From G963667675 sp964291545 (GTDB lineage: Bacteria; Chloroflexota; Dehalococcoidia; Lucifugimonadales; UBA3495), in contig OZ219861.1 in the NCBI GenBank assembly GCA_964291545.2, forward strand, positions 620,001 through 684,000: DNA of 64,000 bases, read 5' to 3'. A program made the translations under genes and the position numbers. Positions 1 to 8,787 of the stretch are shown one piece after another; within the stretch, counting starts at the first letter, position 1; each line of letters begins with the position of its first letter. The notes below the pieces were generated by a model, which was not told where the DNA came from, did not search any database, and was given only the letters and a program-made list of their open reading frames with translations.

Positions 1-3000
1 GCCGAGCCTTCCTTGGAACTTGCCCTCAGTGTTCGGCGTTCACCGAATCTGGTGCAGAGCGATGAGTCAACTCAAGAGTTAATCCGAGATTTTATTCGTG
101 ACGTGCTCAAGGTACGGGCTGATAGTCCAGAACTGCGCCTAGGGCTAGTCGTAGCGGGACCGCAGCCACACGCACAGCAACTTGGGAAACTTGCTAGCCT
201 TGCCATGGTTCAGATGGACGCTTCCGGATTCTTTGACCTAGTCCACACACCAAACAAGTTCGATGCGGGCGTTCGAGGCCGGCTTGAGCATATGAGGAGA
301 CTGGTAGCGACCGCTCTGAAAGATCTTGGTGAGACGAATCCTGACATGGAGATGGCTCAACTGCGCACATGGCAACTACTGTCACGGCTCACGGTTCTCA
401 TGCCAAGACTTGAGTCCCCAGACGAAACAGATTGGGCAGAAGTCGAGAACAGGCTGATCGATGTGGCGAGAGGCCTAAACCTGGCAGGAGCAGGAAAGTT
501 ACGCGACCGACTGTTGGCATTAGCAAGTGACTATTCCCCGAAATCAGCGCGAGTTGATGTCACGATTTTGCGCCGCGCCGCGCACGATACTCTGGACACA
601 AAATTCCGGCGCCACAAGCAGGGATGGCAGATACTCGATCACCTGCATGGCGGCGCACTTGCTTCGTTCCGTGATGAGATCACCGACGGCGACGGTGTTC
701 GCTCCGTGCGTCTTGACCGAAGCGACGAGGCCGCCCGTTTAGTTGCAGCGGTAGAAGGAGCCGATGCTGTCGTTCTGAGCGGGCCATCTGGAGTTGGTAA
801 AAGCGCACTAGCCATTGCAACGCTCAGCGATGGGGATCCTGACACTATGCAAAGGTTGTGCCTCAACCTTCGACAGTTGCCGAAACTGACAGTCGAGTTC
901 GAGGCGCGTCTGGGCCTTCCCCTTTCTGAGCTTCTGGGCGAGATGAGCGCCCCACTACGTGCACTTGTCATCGATGGAGCCGATGCCGTCGCGGAGGGCA
1001 TGGAAGATGCTTTCCGCTACTTGATTTGTGCCGCAGCGGAAAGCGACGTAAAAGTTGTAGCCGTCTCCGGAATGGATACCATGCAGATCGTCTATAGCAT
1101 AGTCGGCGACCGCTTCGGTCAAGGCGTTGCCAAATACTCGGTGGAGCTGTTAACCGACACCGAGCTAGATCAAATAGTCGAGACCTTCCCTGAGCTGGAA
1201 GGCCTCACTTTGAATTCCCAGTCGCGCGAATTGTTTCGTAGGCTTGTGGTAATAGACCTACTTGTTCGCGGTCAAATTAGTGGAGTTCCGTTGACCGATG
1301 CGGATGCGATGTTGGAGGTATGGTCCGGGCTCGTTCGTCGACATGAGCGTTCGGACAGGGGGCTTCCCGACGCCCGGGAGTCAGTGCTCCTGCAACTGGC
1401 TAACCTCTCACTCAATAGCGGCGATAGGCTCGGCGTCATAGGCCAACTCGATGCAACTGCCGTCATTGGATTGCGCCAGGACGGATTGCTTCAAGGGTCA
1501 ACTGAGAATCCATTCGCCAGTGGGCCCGATTTCGCCCACGACGAGGTGCGTCGCTACGCGGTCGCCCGCCTACTGCTACTCGACGGAGACCCAGCCGCAA
1601 GCATCCTGAATGCCGGAGCACCGCGGTGGGTTCTCGGAGCCGGGAGGCTAGCGTGTCAGTCGTTGCTACAAGAATTAGACGAAGCAGGCGCACCGCTGCG
1701 CGGCAGATTCGATACATTGCAGAGTTCCTTCGACACGCTCATTGAGGCTGGATACGGAACCCGTTGGGGTGATGTACCTAGCGAAGCTTTGATAACACTC
1801 GCCGATTCTGTAAGGGTTATCAGGGACGCCTGGCCCAACTTGCGGAGAAATGATGATGCTGGTCTGCGAAGGCTTGCACGGCTTGTCGAGCAGCGACACC
1901 GAGGTACCAACGGCATCGTTAACGTTCTAATCATCGCACCGATCATCGAGCTATTGCTTGAAGACAGGGAGCCGTGGAAGGCAGGCGCCCACGCCAGCAA
2001 TTTGTTAAGAGAATGGTTATGCGCACTGGTGGTAGCGGGCACTCCAAGCGGTAACCAGTTGCGCGTCTTGCTCCGGGAGCGTCTTGTTGAGACTTACAAG
2101 GAAGGAGAGCGCCGTCTAGAGGAGCGACGAGCGGCTGAGGAATCGGCTCGTACTGGCCGCACGCCAGAAGAGGTTGAGGAGGAAATCCAGGTCAGGGTAA
2201 GCGAGAGCGACCTCTTTTCTGGGATAGGCTACGGTGGACACCGTCGTCGCCAGCGCCCGGAAGTTCCTCGTGAGTGTCGAGACGAAGTATTCCTAGAACT
2301 TCTGGCGCTACTCGGCCCAGATTTGGGACAGATGGGGGAAGAGATCCTTCTCAGGGTAGCTGGGGACGCACCTTCCTTCCTAGCTCCAGTGCTGGAGGAG
2401 TTGTTCACGGGCAACGCGCTCGCTGGCTATCGACGAGGTCTACTGGCCCATTTGACACAAGCATACTACCTCGACGACGAGGATGATGGCTCGTCGTCCA
2501 TGGATGATGGGATCCGCCCGCACCACGCTAGCTGGGCCGGATTCTACACGCCGCTCTTTGCTCGGTACAGAGGGCCATTTACGGCACTGTTCCAGACTGA
2601 CTTTCGTGGCGGAGTTTTGGTTCTCAATCGAATGCTTAACCACGCTGCCTTGGTTAGAGCGCAGAAACTGTTGCGCCTTTATTCCTACAGCCAAAACTTG
2701 GGAGAACAGGACTTCAGCGCGTATCAAGTACTTTTGGAGATCACCGGAACTCCGTTGTCATACACAGGCGATGACCAAGTCTGGAGATGGTACAGAGGGA
2801 CGGGAGTTGGACCTTACCCATGTATAAGTGCGCTACAGGCACTTGAACACGCATGCGATCAACTGGTCGAAGCAGGTATACCAATTAAGAATCTGGTTCC
2901 AATGATGCTCAACGGCTGCGAAAACCTTGCGATGGTAGGCTTAGTCGTAGGAATGCTGGAGAGGCATCTGGAGGCCGCAGATGAACTACTGGACCCATAC

Positions 3001-4929
3001 TTCGTCGAATCCCAGATTTGGAGCTTTGAATTCACTAGGGTAGTTGGCGAGCAGAGTATGTTGGCGGCTAGCTCCGAAGGAATCACAGCACCCGAGCGCC
3101 GAGTCTGGTCGCTGCGTGACGCAGCTTTGTTCACAGTACTTAGGGCCACAGATGAGCGCTTGGATGACTTAAAGGCGTTAGGCGAGGCGCTCGTGGCCAA
3201 GGCGCGCAGCACAATCGAGCAACACAGTTATCCGGGTTCGGCCAGCGGTACGAGTGGTGACCAGAACATCGAACGACATCTTGCACCTATCCAGGCCTGG
3301 GCAAGCTGCTTCGACCGTGACTCTTTCCAATTCGTCGAGACCCCGAGTGGCACTTATGTCCAGGCTACACCTCCTCAAGAAGTCGTTGAAATGTTGCAGT
3401 ACGCTCAAGAAGACTCTGAGCGTACTGCCGAGGAAATCCGGCTCACCGTTCGATACTATGTCAAGCGCAAAGAGGATGGCTTAGGAGAAATCCAGTCCGA
3501 CGAACTGGTGGCCGACTTAGAGTCAGCCCGATCGTTGCGGGACGGACCGTCGAATCTCGGAGCTAATCATCCTTGGGATGTGCCTGCTCTCGTAGCGGCT
3601 GTCGCTCTCGAGGCCCACGTATTGCGACAAGTTGACTTTCCAAATGACGCGTTAGCATTCGCTGTTGATACGGTGTTAAGCGTTGCGGAAGGAAAAGCCT
3701 CACCCCGGCCCTTCGAGTTTGAAGAGACGTACTTTGAACAGGGCGCGGACCGCAGCGCTGCAGCAGTGCTACCATTGCTGCTGACGCCCTCTGCGGCGCC
3801 ATTGCGTGCGATTATTGGAGGTGACAACGGCCTAACAATCTTCCAACGTGCCTCGGACGCTGGCTCTAACCTTGCCCGAGCCGTAGCAAATGAAGTAAGG
3901 CTTCACCTGGCACGTGGACTTGACCATCTTTGGGCTACACCGTGTGTTAACGAAGGAAATTGCCACCATCAGACTGGACTAAAGATCGTCATAGAGGCTT
4001 TGCGCGATTGTGCGCTCGGCAGTTGGGACCGCAATCTCGGAAGACGCCAAATGGTATTGCTGGACGAACCAATTGCCGTCTCGCTCGCGAAAACACCAGA
4101 CCATGACATCATAGTTGGGCGTCTTGACGCATCGATACGAGCACTAGCACCTGCGTCTACGGCCGATATTTGCGTCTCCAGTTATGCGAGGGAGCTGCTT
4201 ATGGTCGTCCTCGCCACCCAGAGGCGATGCCTGATTAACTACAGGCACCCCAGCGTTGACCATCGGGGGCATCACTCCCTAGTGAGTGCACGAGCTTTGT
4301 TGACGTTAGCCGAGCGCGGCGATGATGATCCCCTAGCCGAGCATATTGATGCATATTCTGACAAACCGGCTCTGCTCAGCAAGCTACTTCAAGCCCTATC
4401 GGCGGCAGCGGAAGAAACAGAAGGCCGCGCTTCAACCGCACGGCGGATCTGGCCGAGAATTATGCGCCAGGTGTTAAGCATGCGGAACGCAGGACATTCA
4501 CCATCACAAGGCAGGAACTATGACGAGACCCCCATATCGGTGCTCTTGCCAAATGCGGCCCCGCAGTATGCATACCTATACCAGGAGATTCAAGAAGCGC
4601 CCATAGTTTGGTGGGAAACGCTTTCGGTAGATGCAGAAGTAGATATGTGGATTGGGTCTGCAGCTGGGAAAGCAAGGTGTACCGACCAACTAATAGCTTT
4701 TCTCAGGCCCCTTTCCCTGGAATATCAGGCTCGTGTTGGTATACCGTGGGTGTCCAGACTCGTGCTAGAGAACATTGGTGACATCGCCAACAGCAGCTTC
4801 TTGCTGGTTGATTGGTTGATTGAGACGCGCTCCCCCGCTGATGTTATCGGCCTCTCGGGCCCATGGCAGCAGCTGGTTGACGCCCTAGTAGTTGAAGGAG
4901 TTGCGAGGCTTGCGCCATATTCCGAGTAG
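1..4929 (+). CDS. Very large STAND-type ATPase, 5' end outside window
   Basis: The frame is open from base 1, so the true start lies upstream; the TTG at 13 is only the first in-window start codon. About 1,640 residues are visible. Counting from that TTG, a Walker A motif GPSGVGKS lies at residues 257-264 and a Walker B-like ALVID ending at Asp321, followed by VVAVSG, the order expected of a NACHT/STAND NTPase. The roughly 1,200 residues after the ATPase look all-helical and repeat-like, as in sensor arms of STAND proteins. No effector domain is seen in the visible N-terminal 200 residues; one may lie upstream. It sits at the head of a defence-rich region, so an anti-phage role is plausible but not shown. 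Base composition is clearly lower in GC than the right half of the window. Confidence 0.6.
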   Translation, partial: AEPSLELALSVRRSPNLVQSDESTQELIRDFIRDVLKVRADSPELRLGLVVAGPQPHAQQLGKLASLAMVQMDASGFFDLVHTPNKFDAGVRGRLEHMRRLVATALKDLGETNPDMEMAQLRTWQLLSRLTVLMPRLESPDETDWAEVENRLIDVARGLNLAGAGKLRDRLLALASDYSPKSARVDVTILRRAAHDTLDTKFRRHKQGWQILDHLHGGALASFRDEITDGDGVRSVRLDRSDEAARLVAAVEGADAVVLSGPSGVGKSALAIATLSDGDPDTMQRLCLNLRQLPKLTVEFEARLGLPLSELLGEMSAPLRALVIDGADAVAEGMEDAFRYLICAAAESDVKVVAVSGMDTMQIVYSIVGDRFGQGVAKYSVELLTDTELDQIVETFPELEGLTLNSQSRELFRRLVVIDLLVRGQISGVPLTDADAMLEVWSGLVRRHERSDRGLPDARESVLLQLANLSLNSGDRLGVIGQLDATAVIGLRQDGLLQGSTENPFASGPDFAHDEVRRYAVARLLLLDGDPAASILNAGAPRWVLGAGRLACQSLLQELDEAGAPLRGRFDTLQSSFDTLIEAGYGTRWGDVPSEALITLADSVRVIRDAWPNLRRNDDAGLRRLARLVEQRHRGTNGIVNVLIIAPIIELLLEDREPWKAGAHASNLLREWLCALVVAGTPSGNQLRVLLRERLVETYKEGERRLEERRAAEESARTGRTPEEVEEEIQVRVSESDLFSGIGYGGHRRRQRPEVPRECRDEVFLELLALLGPDLGQMGEEILLRVAGDAPSFLAPVLEELFTGNALAGYRRGLLAHLTQAYYLDDEDDGSSSMDDGIRPHHASWAGFYTPLFARYRGPFTALFQTDFRGGVLVLNRMLNHAALVRAQKLLRLYSYSQNLGEQDFSAYQVLLEITGTPLSYTGDDQVWRWYRGTGVGPYPCISALQALEHACDQLVEAGIPIKNLVPMMLNGCENLAMVGLVVGMLERHLEAADELLDPYFVESQIWSFEFTRVVGEQSMLAASSEGITAPERRVWSLRDAALFTVLRATDERLDDLKALGEALVAKARSTIEQHSYPGSASGTSGDQNIERHLAPIQAWASCFDRDSFQFVETPSGTYVQATPPQEVVEMLQYAQEDSERTAEEIRLTVRYYVKRKEDGLGEIQSDELVADLESARSLRDGPSNLGANHPWDVPALVAAVALEAHVLRQVDFPNDALAFAVDTVLSVAEGKASPRPFEFEETYFEQGADRSAAAVLPLLLTPSAAPLRAIIGGDNGLTIFQRASDAGSNLARAVANEVRLHLARGLDHLWATPCVNEGNCHHQTGLKIVIEALRDCALGSWDRNLGRRQMVLLDEPIAVSLAKTPDHDIIVGRLDASIRALAPASTADICVSSYARELLMVVLATQRRCLINYRHPSVDHRGHHSLVSARALLTLAERGDDDPLAEHIDAYSDKPALLSKLLQALSAAAEETEGRASTARRIWPRIMRQVLSMRNAGHSPSQGRNYDETPISVLLPNAAPQYAYLYQEIQEAPIVWWETLSVDAEVDMWIGSAAGKARCTDQLIAFLRPLSLEYQARVGIPWVSRLVLENIGDIANSSFLLVDWLIETRSPADVIGLSGPWQQLVDALVVEGVARLAPYSE

Positions 4930-5258
4930 TATCCCATTTTGACACCGGCATAAGACTCACGAGACGAATTGCTGGTGCTGCAAGACTGGGTGATGATGTA
5001 TTCGACATCTCACAAAGGAAGGCTGCTTGACTCATCGCGGTCGACCGCTGGCAACCTACCCTATGGAGACCTTGTTGCGGAATTGGTGTTCAGTGGCAGG
5101 GAAATCCTCATCACATCCCTGATGGAAGGCGGGGGGCTGGACGACCTACAGGTAGTAGCGGAATTGGGCTACTCTCCAGCGGAGTGCCAGGTGGGTTAAG
5201 TATTTCTCCGGCGGCACGTTCGTTGACGCAACCGCCGGTTTCTAATTAAGGGAGCGGG
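4930..5258. other. Intergenic stretch without a convincing gene
   Basis: An open frame at 4969-5199 (+) exists but has no ribosome binding site and no recognisable family, and a second frame over 4916-5031 reads protein-like for about 35 codons without a start. Nothing here can be called with confidence. A GGGAGCGGG sequence just before 5259 serves the next gene. Confidence 0.4.
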
Positions 5259-6293
5259 ATGCCAAACGGAAGCCAGCATGAGGGTGACTTGCATTTGTTC
5301 GGGAAGATGTGCTTTGAGATGGCAGCGGGCAAGAGAATCACCTTGCCCAAGCCGGACAGCCCAAGATTTGACCCGCCCAAAGAATTTGCCGTGCAAGCAG
5401 TTGAATTTGAGAAGGCGATATCTTGGGCCGGGCACCGTGGGCGGCGACCAGATGTCGTTCTCACCAATGAGATGGGGCACCGGTTGATTGTTGAGATTAA
5501 AGACTCATCCTCCAAAAGCGTGACCTACGGTAACGACATGAGTGCCGTGGGTCTGTCTTTGGTCTTGGAGTTGGACGTAAGTCGGTGGCGGGACCGCCAA
5601 GACCTTCGGCCAGACTTCACTCAAGGAGACCCGCTCCAGTTCGTAGTGGATCAAACAAAGTGGATAGCCTGCGGACGGCCCAGTGTAATGGAATGGCGGC
5701 CCTACGGCTTGGTTGCCTACTCGTGCAACAATACCCGATGCGACGATTGCCACACTTTTCGCGGCGGAGACCGCATTATCGGGTGGAGCATGGAAAGCCT
5801 TCGAATCTTCTATGGCTGTCCGAGGCGCACGCTGAGCGAACTCGCCAAGCACACTGGAAAGCAGAAAAAGGAGGCGCGAGAAGAGGTTTATAAGGCGTTG
5901 CGCTGCCTGCGAATTGAGTGCGAGCACGTCTCTTTAGTTGAAAGACATTCCAGTGAGAATGGGGTAGGCAGGATAACAGACCGGGCCCCCGATAAGGTCT
6001 GGCGGGAGACTGGATGGGTATTGCACCGAGATGGGAACCCGCTAGAGCAATACCGCGTTCGGGCTCCTGCAGGTGGGGGTTTCCAGGCGATTGTCTACGA
6101 GCATGGCTTCATCCCAAAGTCACTAAAGGACGGGCCGCCATCTCGCCGTCCCTTCGCTGAGTTTGTGACTTATCAGCGCAACGCCAGTCTGTTCCCCGTG
6201 AGGACTCTCTGGAAAGATGCAATTCGGGATCTGTTCAGCAGGTTAGCCCCTCACGCCGATAGCCAGTCATTCTGCAACAGGAATGGCTGGTAG
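5259..6293 (+). CDS. PD-(D/E)XK nuclease-fold protein with Cys cluster
   Basis: This 344-residue protein starts at an ATG preceded by GGGAGCGGG. Residues 49-81 contain VEFEKAI, then RRPDVVL (Asp65) and LIVEIK (Glu79, Lys81), the spacing of a PD-(D/E)XK nuclease core; the closest look is to CoiA-like competence nucleases. After the core come cysteines at 156, 161 and 164 (CNNTRCDDC), a possible metal-binding knuckle with Cys138. The C-terminal 170 residues are not recognised. It follows the large ATPase in the same direction after a 330-base gap, so the two may be partners, but the spacing does not prove an operon. A nuclease role is inferred from the motif only. Confidence 0.5.
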   Translation: MPNGSQHEGDLHLFGKMCFEMAAGKRITLPKPDSPRFDPPKEFAVQAVEFEKAISWAGHRGRRPDVVLTNEMGHRLIVEIKDSSSKSVTYGNDMSAVGLSLVLELDVSRWRDRQDLRPDFTQGDPLQFVVDQTKWIACGRPSVMEWRPYGLVAYSCNNTRCDDCHTFRGGDRIIGWSMESLRIFYGCPRRTLSELAKHTGKQKKEAREEVYKALRCLRIECEHVSLVERHSSENGVGRITDRAPDKVWRETGWVLHRDGNPLEQYRVRAPAGGGFQAIVYEHGFIPKSLKDGPPSRRPFAEFVTYQRNASLFPVRTLWKDAIRDLFSRLAPHADSQSFCNRNGW

Positions 6294-6831
6294 CGCTTCA
6301 CCTTCTCGCTCATGGCGGGACTTCTTCTCGGTGTACGTGGAGCATCTGCCTTGGCTGTCTCACCGGTACTCCTGGCCAATTGGATCCGTACTACCACATG
6401 CTAAAACATTAGGTATGCCCAAAACCGTTCCAGTCGACGACCGACACCACTTCGCCGACTGGGCGGACAGCACATCCAATCTCGGCCATAAATTTGGAAG
6501 AAACACCAACGTTCTTGGCCACGTCTACCATGTATGTTCGACTACCAAATAGGATCCAGGCGAGGTCTTCCGGAAGCCTAAATCCTATCTCCAAGATTTG
6601 GCCGTTTTTCGATCAGGTATGGGCCAATGACTGTCTCTTCCATCTGAATCCACAGCTTAGGAGTGTTGCAGTGTTTCTTTGCGATTGCCCATCCGGCAAC
6701 ACATTTGTATAACGTTGACGCACCTTAACTGGGTATAAATCTTGGGATAAATGGCGAACAGCGAGCAGCCTGTAGCTAATATAAGGCGAGTGCGCCTCCC
6801 ATTTCCTCCGCCATTGGCCTTTTCCCAGAGT
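6294..6831. other. Decayed intergenic region with a dispersed repeat
   Basis: Short frames occur on both strands but none has a recognisable product or a good ribosome binding site. The stretch contains one copy of an approximately 80-base element that recurs at 34804-34885, and it ends at a remnant of an ADP-ribosylglycohydrolase. It looks like a graveyard of earlier insertions. Confidence 0.5.
6732..6812 (+). repeat. Dispersed repeat, copy A
   Basis: GGTATAAATCTTGGG continuing to ATAAATGG (6732-6754) matches 34804-34826 with one mismatch in 23. A GTAGCTAA block follows 17 bases later here and 18 later in copy B, and a CTCCGCC block follows after 26 bases in both. The shared order and spacing suggest one small degenerate mobile or repetitive element. 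Confidence 0.6.
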
Positions 6832-6833
6832 TC

Positions 6834-7052
6834 TTGCATAGGTCCCCAGATTTTCGTGAAGGAGCGCTTCTAGCTGACAATCTTGGAGACTACACCGCCT
6901 CCATAGTCTACTGCCAAATCGCCGGGGGCCATTACGGCCTCGAGGCAATCCCGGTCGAACGGAAGGAGCGGCTGACTATGGTGGATGAGATCAGGTCCAT
7001 GGCCTACAGACTCCATGGGTATGCAGCACTGAACCCTCCTGCCGGGGCGTGA
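6834..7052 (+). pseudogene. C-terminal remnant of ADP-ribosylglycohydrolase (DraG-like)
   Basis: The frame reads FREGALLADNLGDYTAS, then QIAGGHYGLEAIP and KERLTMVDEIRSMAYRLH. This matches the end of ADP-ribosylglycohydrolases, where the family has NLGDDADTTAA-type sequence followed by GQIAGAYYG and IP. Here the metal-binding GDDxDT is replaced by GDYTAS, and the N-terminal three quarters are missing. There is no sensible ribosome binding site. The remnant is therefore almost surely dead. ADP-ribosylglycohydrolases reverse ADP-ribosylation or cleave ADP-ribose adducts and are common in defence and toxin-antitoxin contexts; this one suggests an earlier system was lost here. Confidence 0.65.
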
Positions 7053-7257
7053 GAAATCGGGGCAACATGACTTTTGCCGTGATCGGCCGATTCATTCTCA
7101 ATTGTTTCGACGAGAGGCCTCAATTAGAATAGGGCAAGAAACCTATTCGTTCACAAGAAGGATTCGGCGGTAAGCCGGGACGTGCGGGAAGCGGCGGCGC
7201 CTTCAACGAACACGTGTCTAGAGAAGGAGACACAGCAATGGAACGAGAGGTGACAGG

Positions 7258-7500
7258 ATGACGGACTGGAGCAAGTGCACTGCGGTGGAAAGCGTGCCTG
7301 GCAAGGTGAGCGGCAACTGGGTGTTCACAGGTACTCGTTTGCCGGTGTACGCGCTTTTCGAGAACCTTGCCGAGGGCGCGACCATTCATGACTTCATCGA
7401 ATGGTTTGGGGGAGTGGAGGCATCAGAGGTTAAAGCCGTGCTGGAGTATGTGGCATTAGACCTCCGGGCCAAAGTCGCCAATGCGCATCCTATTCGATAA
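7258..7500 (+). CDS. DUF433 antitoxin (VapB45-like)
   Basis: The 80-residue protein has the DUF433 pattern: GNWVFTGTRLPVYALFENL, then GATIHDFIEWF, then VKAVLEYVALDLR. In the family the first block precedes a short helix-turn-helix-like fold that binds a PIN-like toxin and DNA. The start at 7258 is preceded by AGGTGACAGG. Its 3' end overlaps by 20 bases the start codon of a DUF5615-type toxin frame at 7481, the arrangement usual for this toxin-antitoxin pair. The toxin is broken, so this may be an orphaned antitoxin still able to counter a related toxin or to act as a repressor. Confidence 0.8.
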   Translation: MTDWSKCTAVESVPGKVSGNWVFTGTRLPVYALFENLAEGATIHDFIEWFGGVEASEVKAVLEYVALDLRAKVANAHPIR

Positions 7501-7731
7501 GGAGACGTCCAAGCAGTCGCGACACCAACTCTTCGGCCCGACGTCGAAACTACCGGCGAGCGCATCCGGGACACTTGGTCCAACGGTGAACCGCTGGACC
7601 AAGTTGAAGAAGACGGTTTCGAACTTCTGATCACCAAAGACCAGGGAATCCAATACCAACAGAACCTGTCCGACATGCAGGTGGCCGTGGTCGTTCCGAT
7701 CAACACCGCGTGGCCGCAAATATCGCCGTAA
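7481..7731 (+). pseudogene. Frameshifted DUF5615 PIN-like toxin
   Basis: ATG at 7481 opens MRILFDKETSKQ, the usual DUF5615 start in which the first Asp is catalytic. In this frame translation ends at the TGA just after codons for TVSNF, near 7629. The family's middle and end are found in the other frame from about 7504: GERIRDTW, then EDGFELLITKDQGIQYQQNL and MQVAVVVP, ending at TAA 7729-7731. The family's DVLLTTDxNLxYQQNL motif is clear here as ELLITKDQGIQYQQNL. A frame change between about 7500 and 7515 thus separates the two halves. Genuine decay is likely, although an assembly indel cannot be excluded from one sequence. Confidence 0.7.
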
Positions 7732-7791
7732 TGGATGATTTGGGCCCGAGTTTTGTTTGAGGATGTCGCCCTCATCCCTTGCTTGGGGCAT

Positions 7792-8718
7792 CTATATCGC
7801 GGCCCTAGCCTTGAACACCGCCATTCTATGCCAAGCAAGATACTTGGGAGCTGGATATTGGTTAGGGCGTTCTGGAATTACTGAGAGCACGGAACCGCCG
7901 TACTTATTTAGCGATTCTTCCACACTATCCCCTACGGCCAGTCCCCCCACAAGGACAGTGAGGTTGGATAACACCGTAAAGAGCCCCGAATCAAAGAACT
8001 TGTGGTGCAACACACATAGAGCCATCCCATTGCGGACTTGTGCAGGGCCCCTGGCGGAATGCCACTTGATGTGGGCTGCCTCGATCCCGATCGCTTGGCC
8101 GTCGACCTGCACATCCAACTCGCAAAGGGCGCACCGACTCTTGTAAGCCTCCAGCACGACATCACGAAAGGCCCGATCCCGCGCTTCAAGTCTTGACTTC
8201 GGGTAAGTCAGCGCAGTGGGGTGTACCTTGCCTGCCAGTCCCACATCTTCCAGTATGTCGTCGTGTAACGATGGCGGAAAGTAGTCGTTGAGCAGACTCC
8301 AAACCACACGCCATGCAAACTCGGGATTCATATCTAGGGCTTTACTTAAATCCGGTACAAGCCCGCCGCGAATGCCGTGTTCTCGCAAGTCCGTGACGTA
8401 TGCAGCTCCCCCTGCTGTCGTCCTCACGAGTTTCGGTCTGTCAATCTGCCATAGTCCGTCGTTACGCAAATGCCAAAATGGGAGATGGGCGTTCTCCCTG
8501 CTGTCTGGTAGACCAAATCGCCGAATTAACCTGTTCAGATCTCTCTCTATATCGTGAAAAGTGGTTAGTCTTTCATGACCGTTCAAATGCCGGCCGATTG
8601 AAAGCAACAGCAATAGTGGCTTGTGAGGGGAGCGACGACCATGCCGTGAGTGAACTCGTATGTTCTGAACCTGGTCCAGTAGGTCATCGTGCCTATGGCT
8701 TGTCATGGGTCGCTGCAT
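7792..8718 (-). CDS. Phosphorothioate-DNA-dependent HNH restriction endonuclease
   Basis: The 308-residue protein matches the ScoMcrA/SBD-HNH class of type IV restriction enzymes. The N-terminal half, with SPHKPLLLLLSIGRHL and FWHLRNDGLWQI, corresponds to the sulfur-binding domain. The C-terminal half carries an HNH fold: CALC zinc ligands, EAAHIKWH, then RNGMALCVLHHKFFDSG, with the expected His, Asn and His. Known relatives cut DNA carrying phosphorothioate groups made by Dnd systems of invading elements. No dnd genes are visible, which suits a stand-alone type IV enzyme. ATG at 8718 and 8706 are both possible starts; neither has a strong ribosome binding site. It converges with the broken toxin on the left. 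Confidence 0.8.
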   Translation of the reverse strand: MQRPMTSHRHDDLLDQVQNIRVHSRHGRRSPHKPLLLLLSIGRHLNGHERLTTFHDIERDLNRLIRRFGLPDSRENAHLPFWHLRNDGLWQIDRPKLVRTTAGGAAYVTDLREHGIRGGLVPDLSKALDMNPEFAWRVVWSLLNDYFPPSLHDDILEDVGLAGKVHPTALTYPKSRLEARDRAFRDVVLEAYKSRCALCELDVQVDGQAIGIEAAHIKWHSARGPAQVRNGMALCVLHHKFFDSGLFTVLSNLTVLVGGLAVGDSVEESLNKYGGSVLSVIPERPNQYPAPKYLAWHRMAVFKARAAI

Positions 8719-8787
8719 CGTTATTTCTTTCTCAGACTCTGCGCCCGAAAAAGGGTCGTGGGTGGCATCGAGACAATCGGATGCCCA

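Noticed and set aside
6613..6948. Minus-strand frame of 111 codons
   Set aside because: It overlaps both the dispersed repeat and the ADP-ribosylglycohydrolase relic and has no family match.
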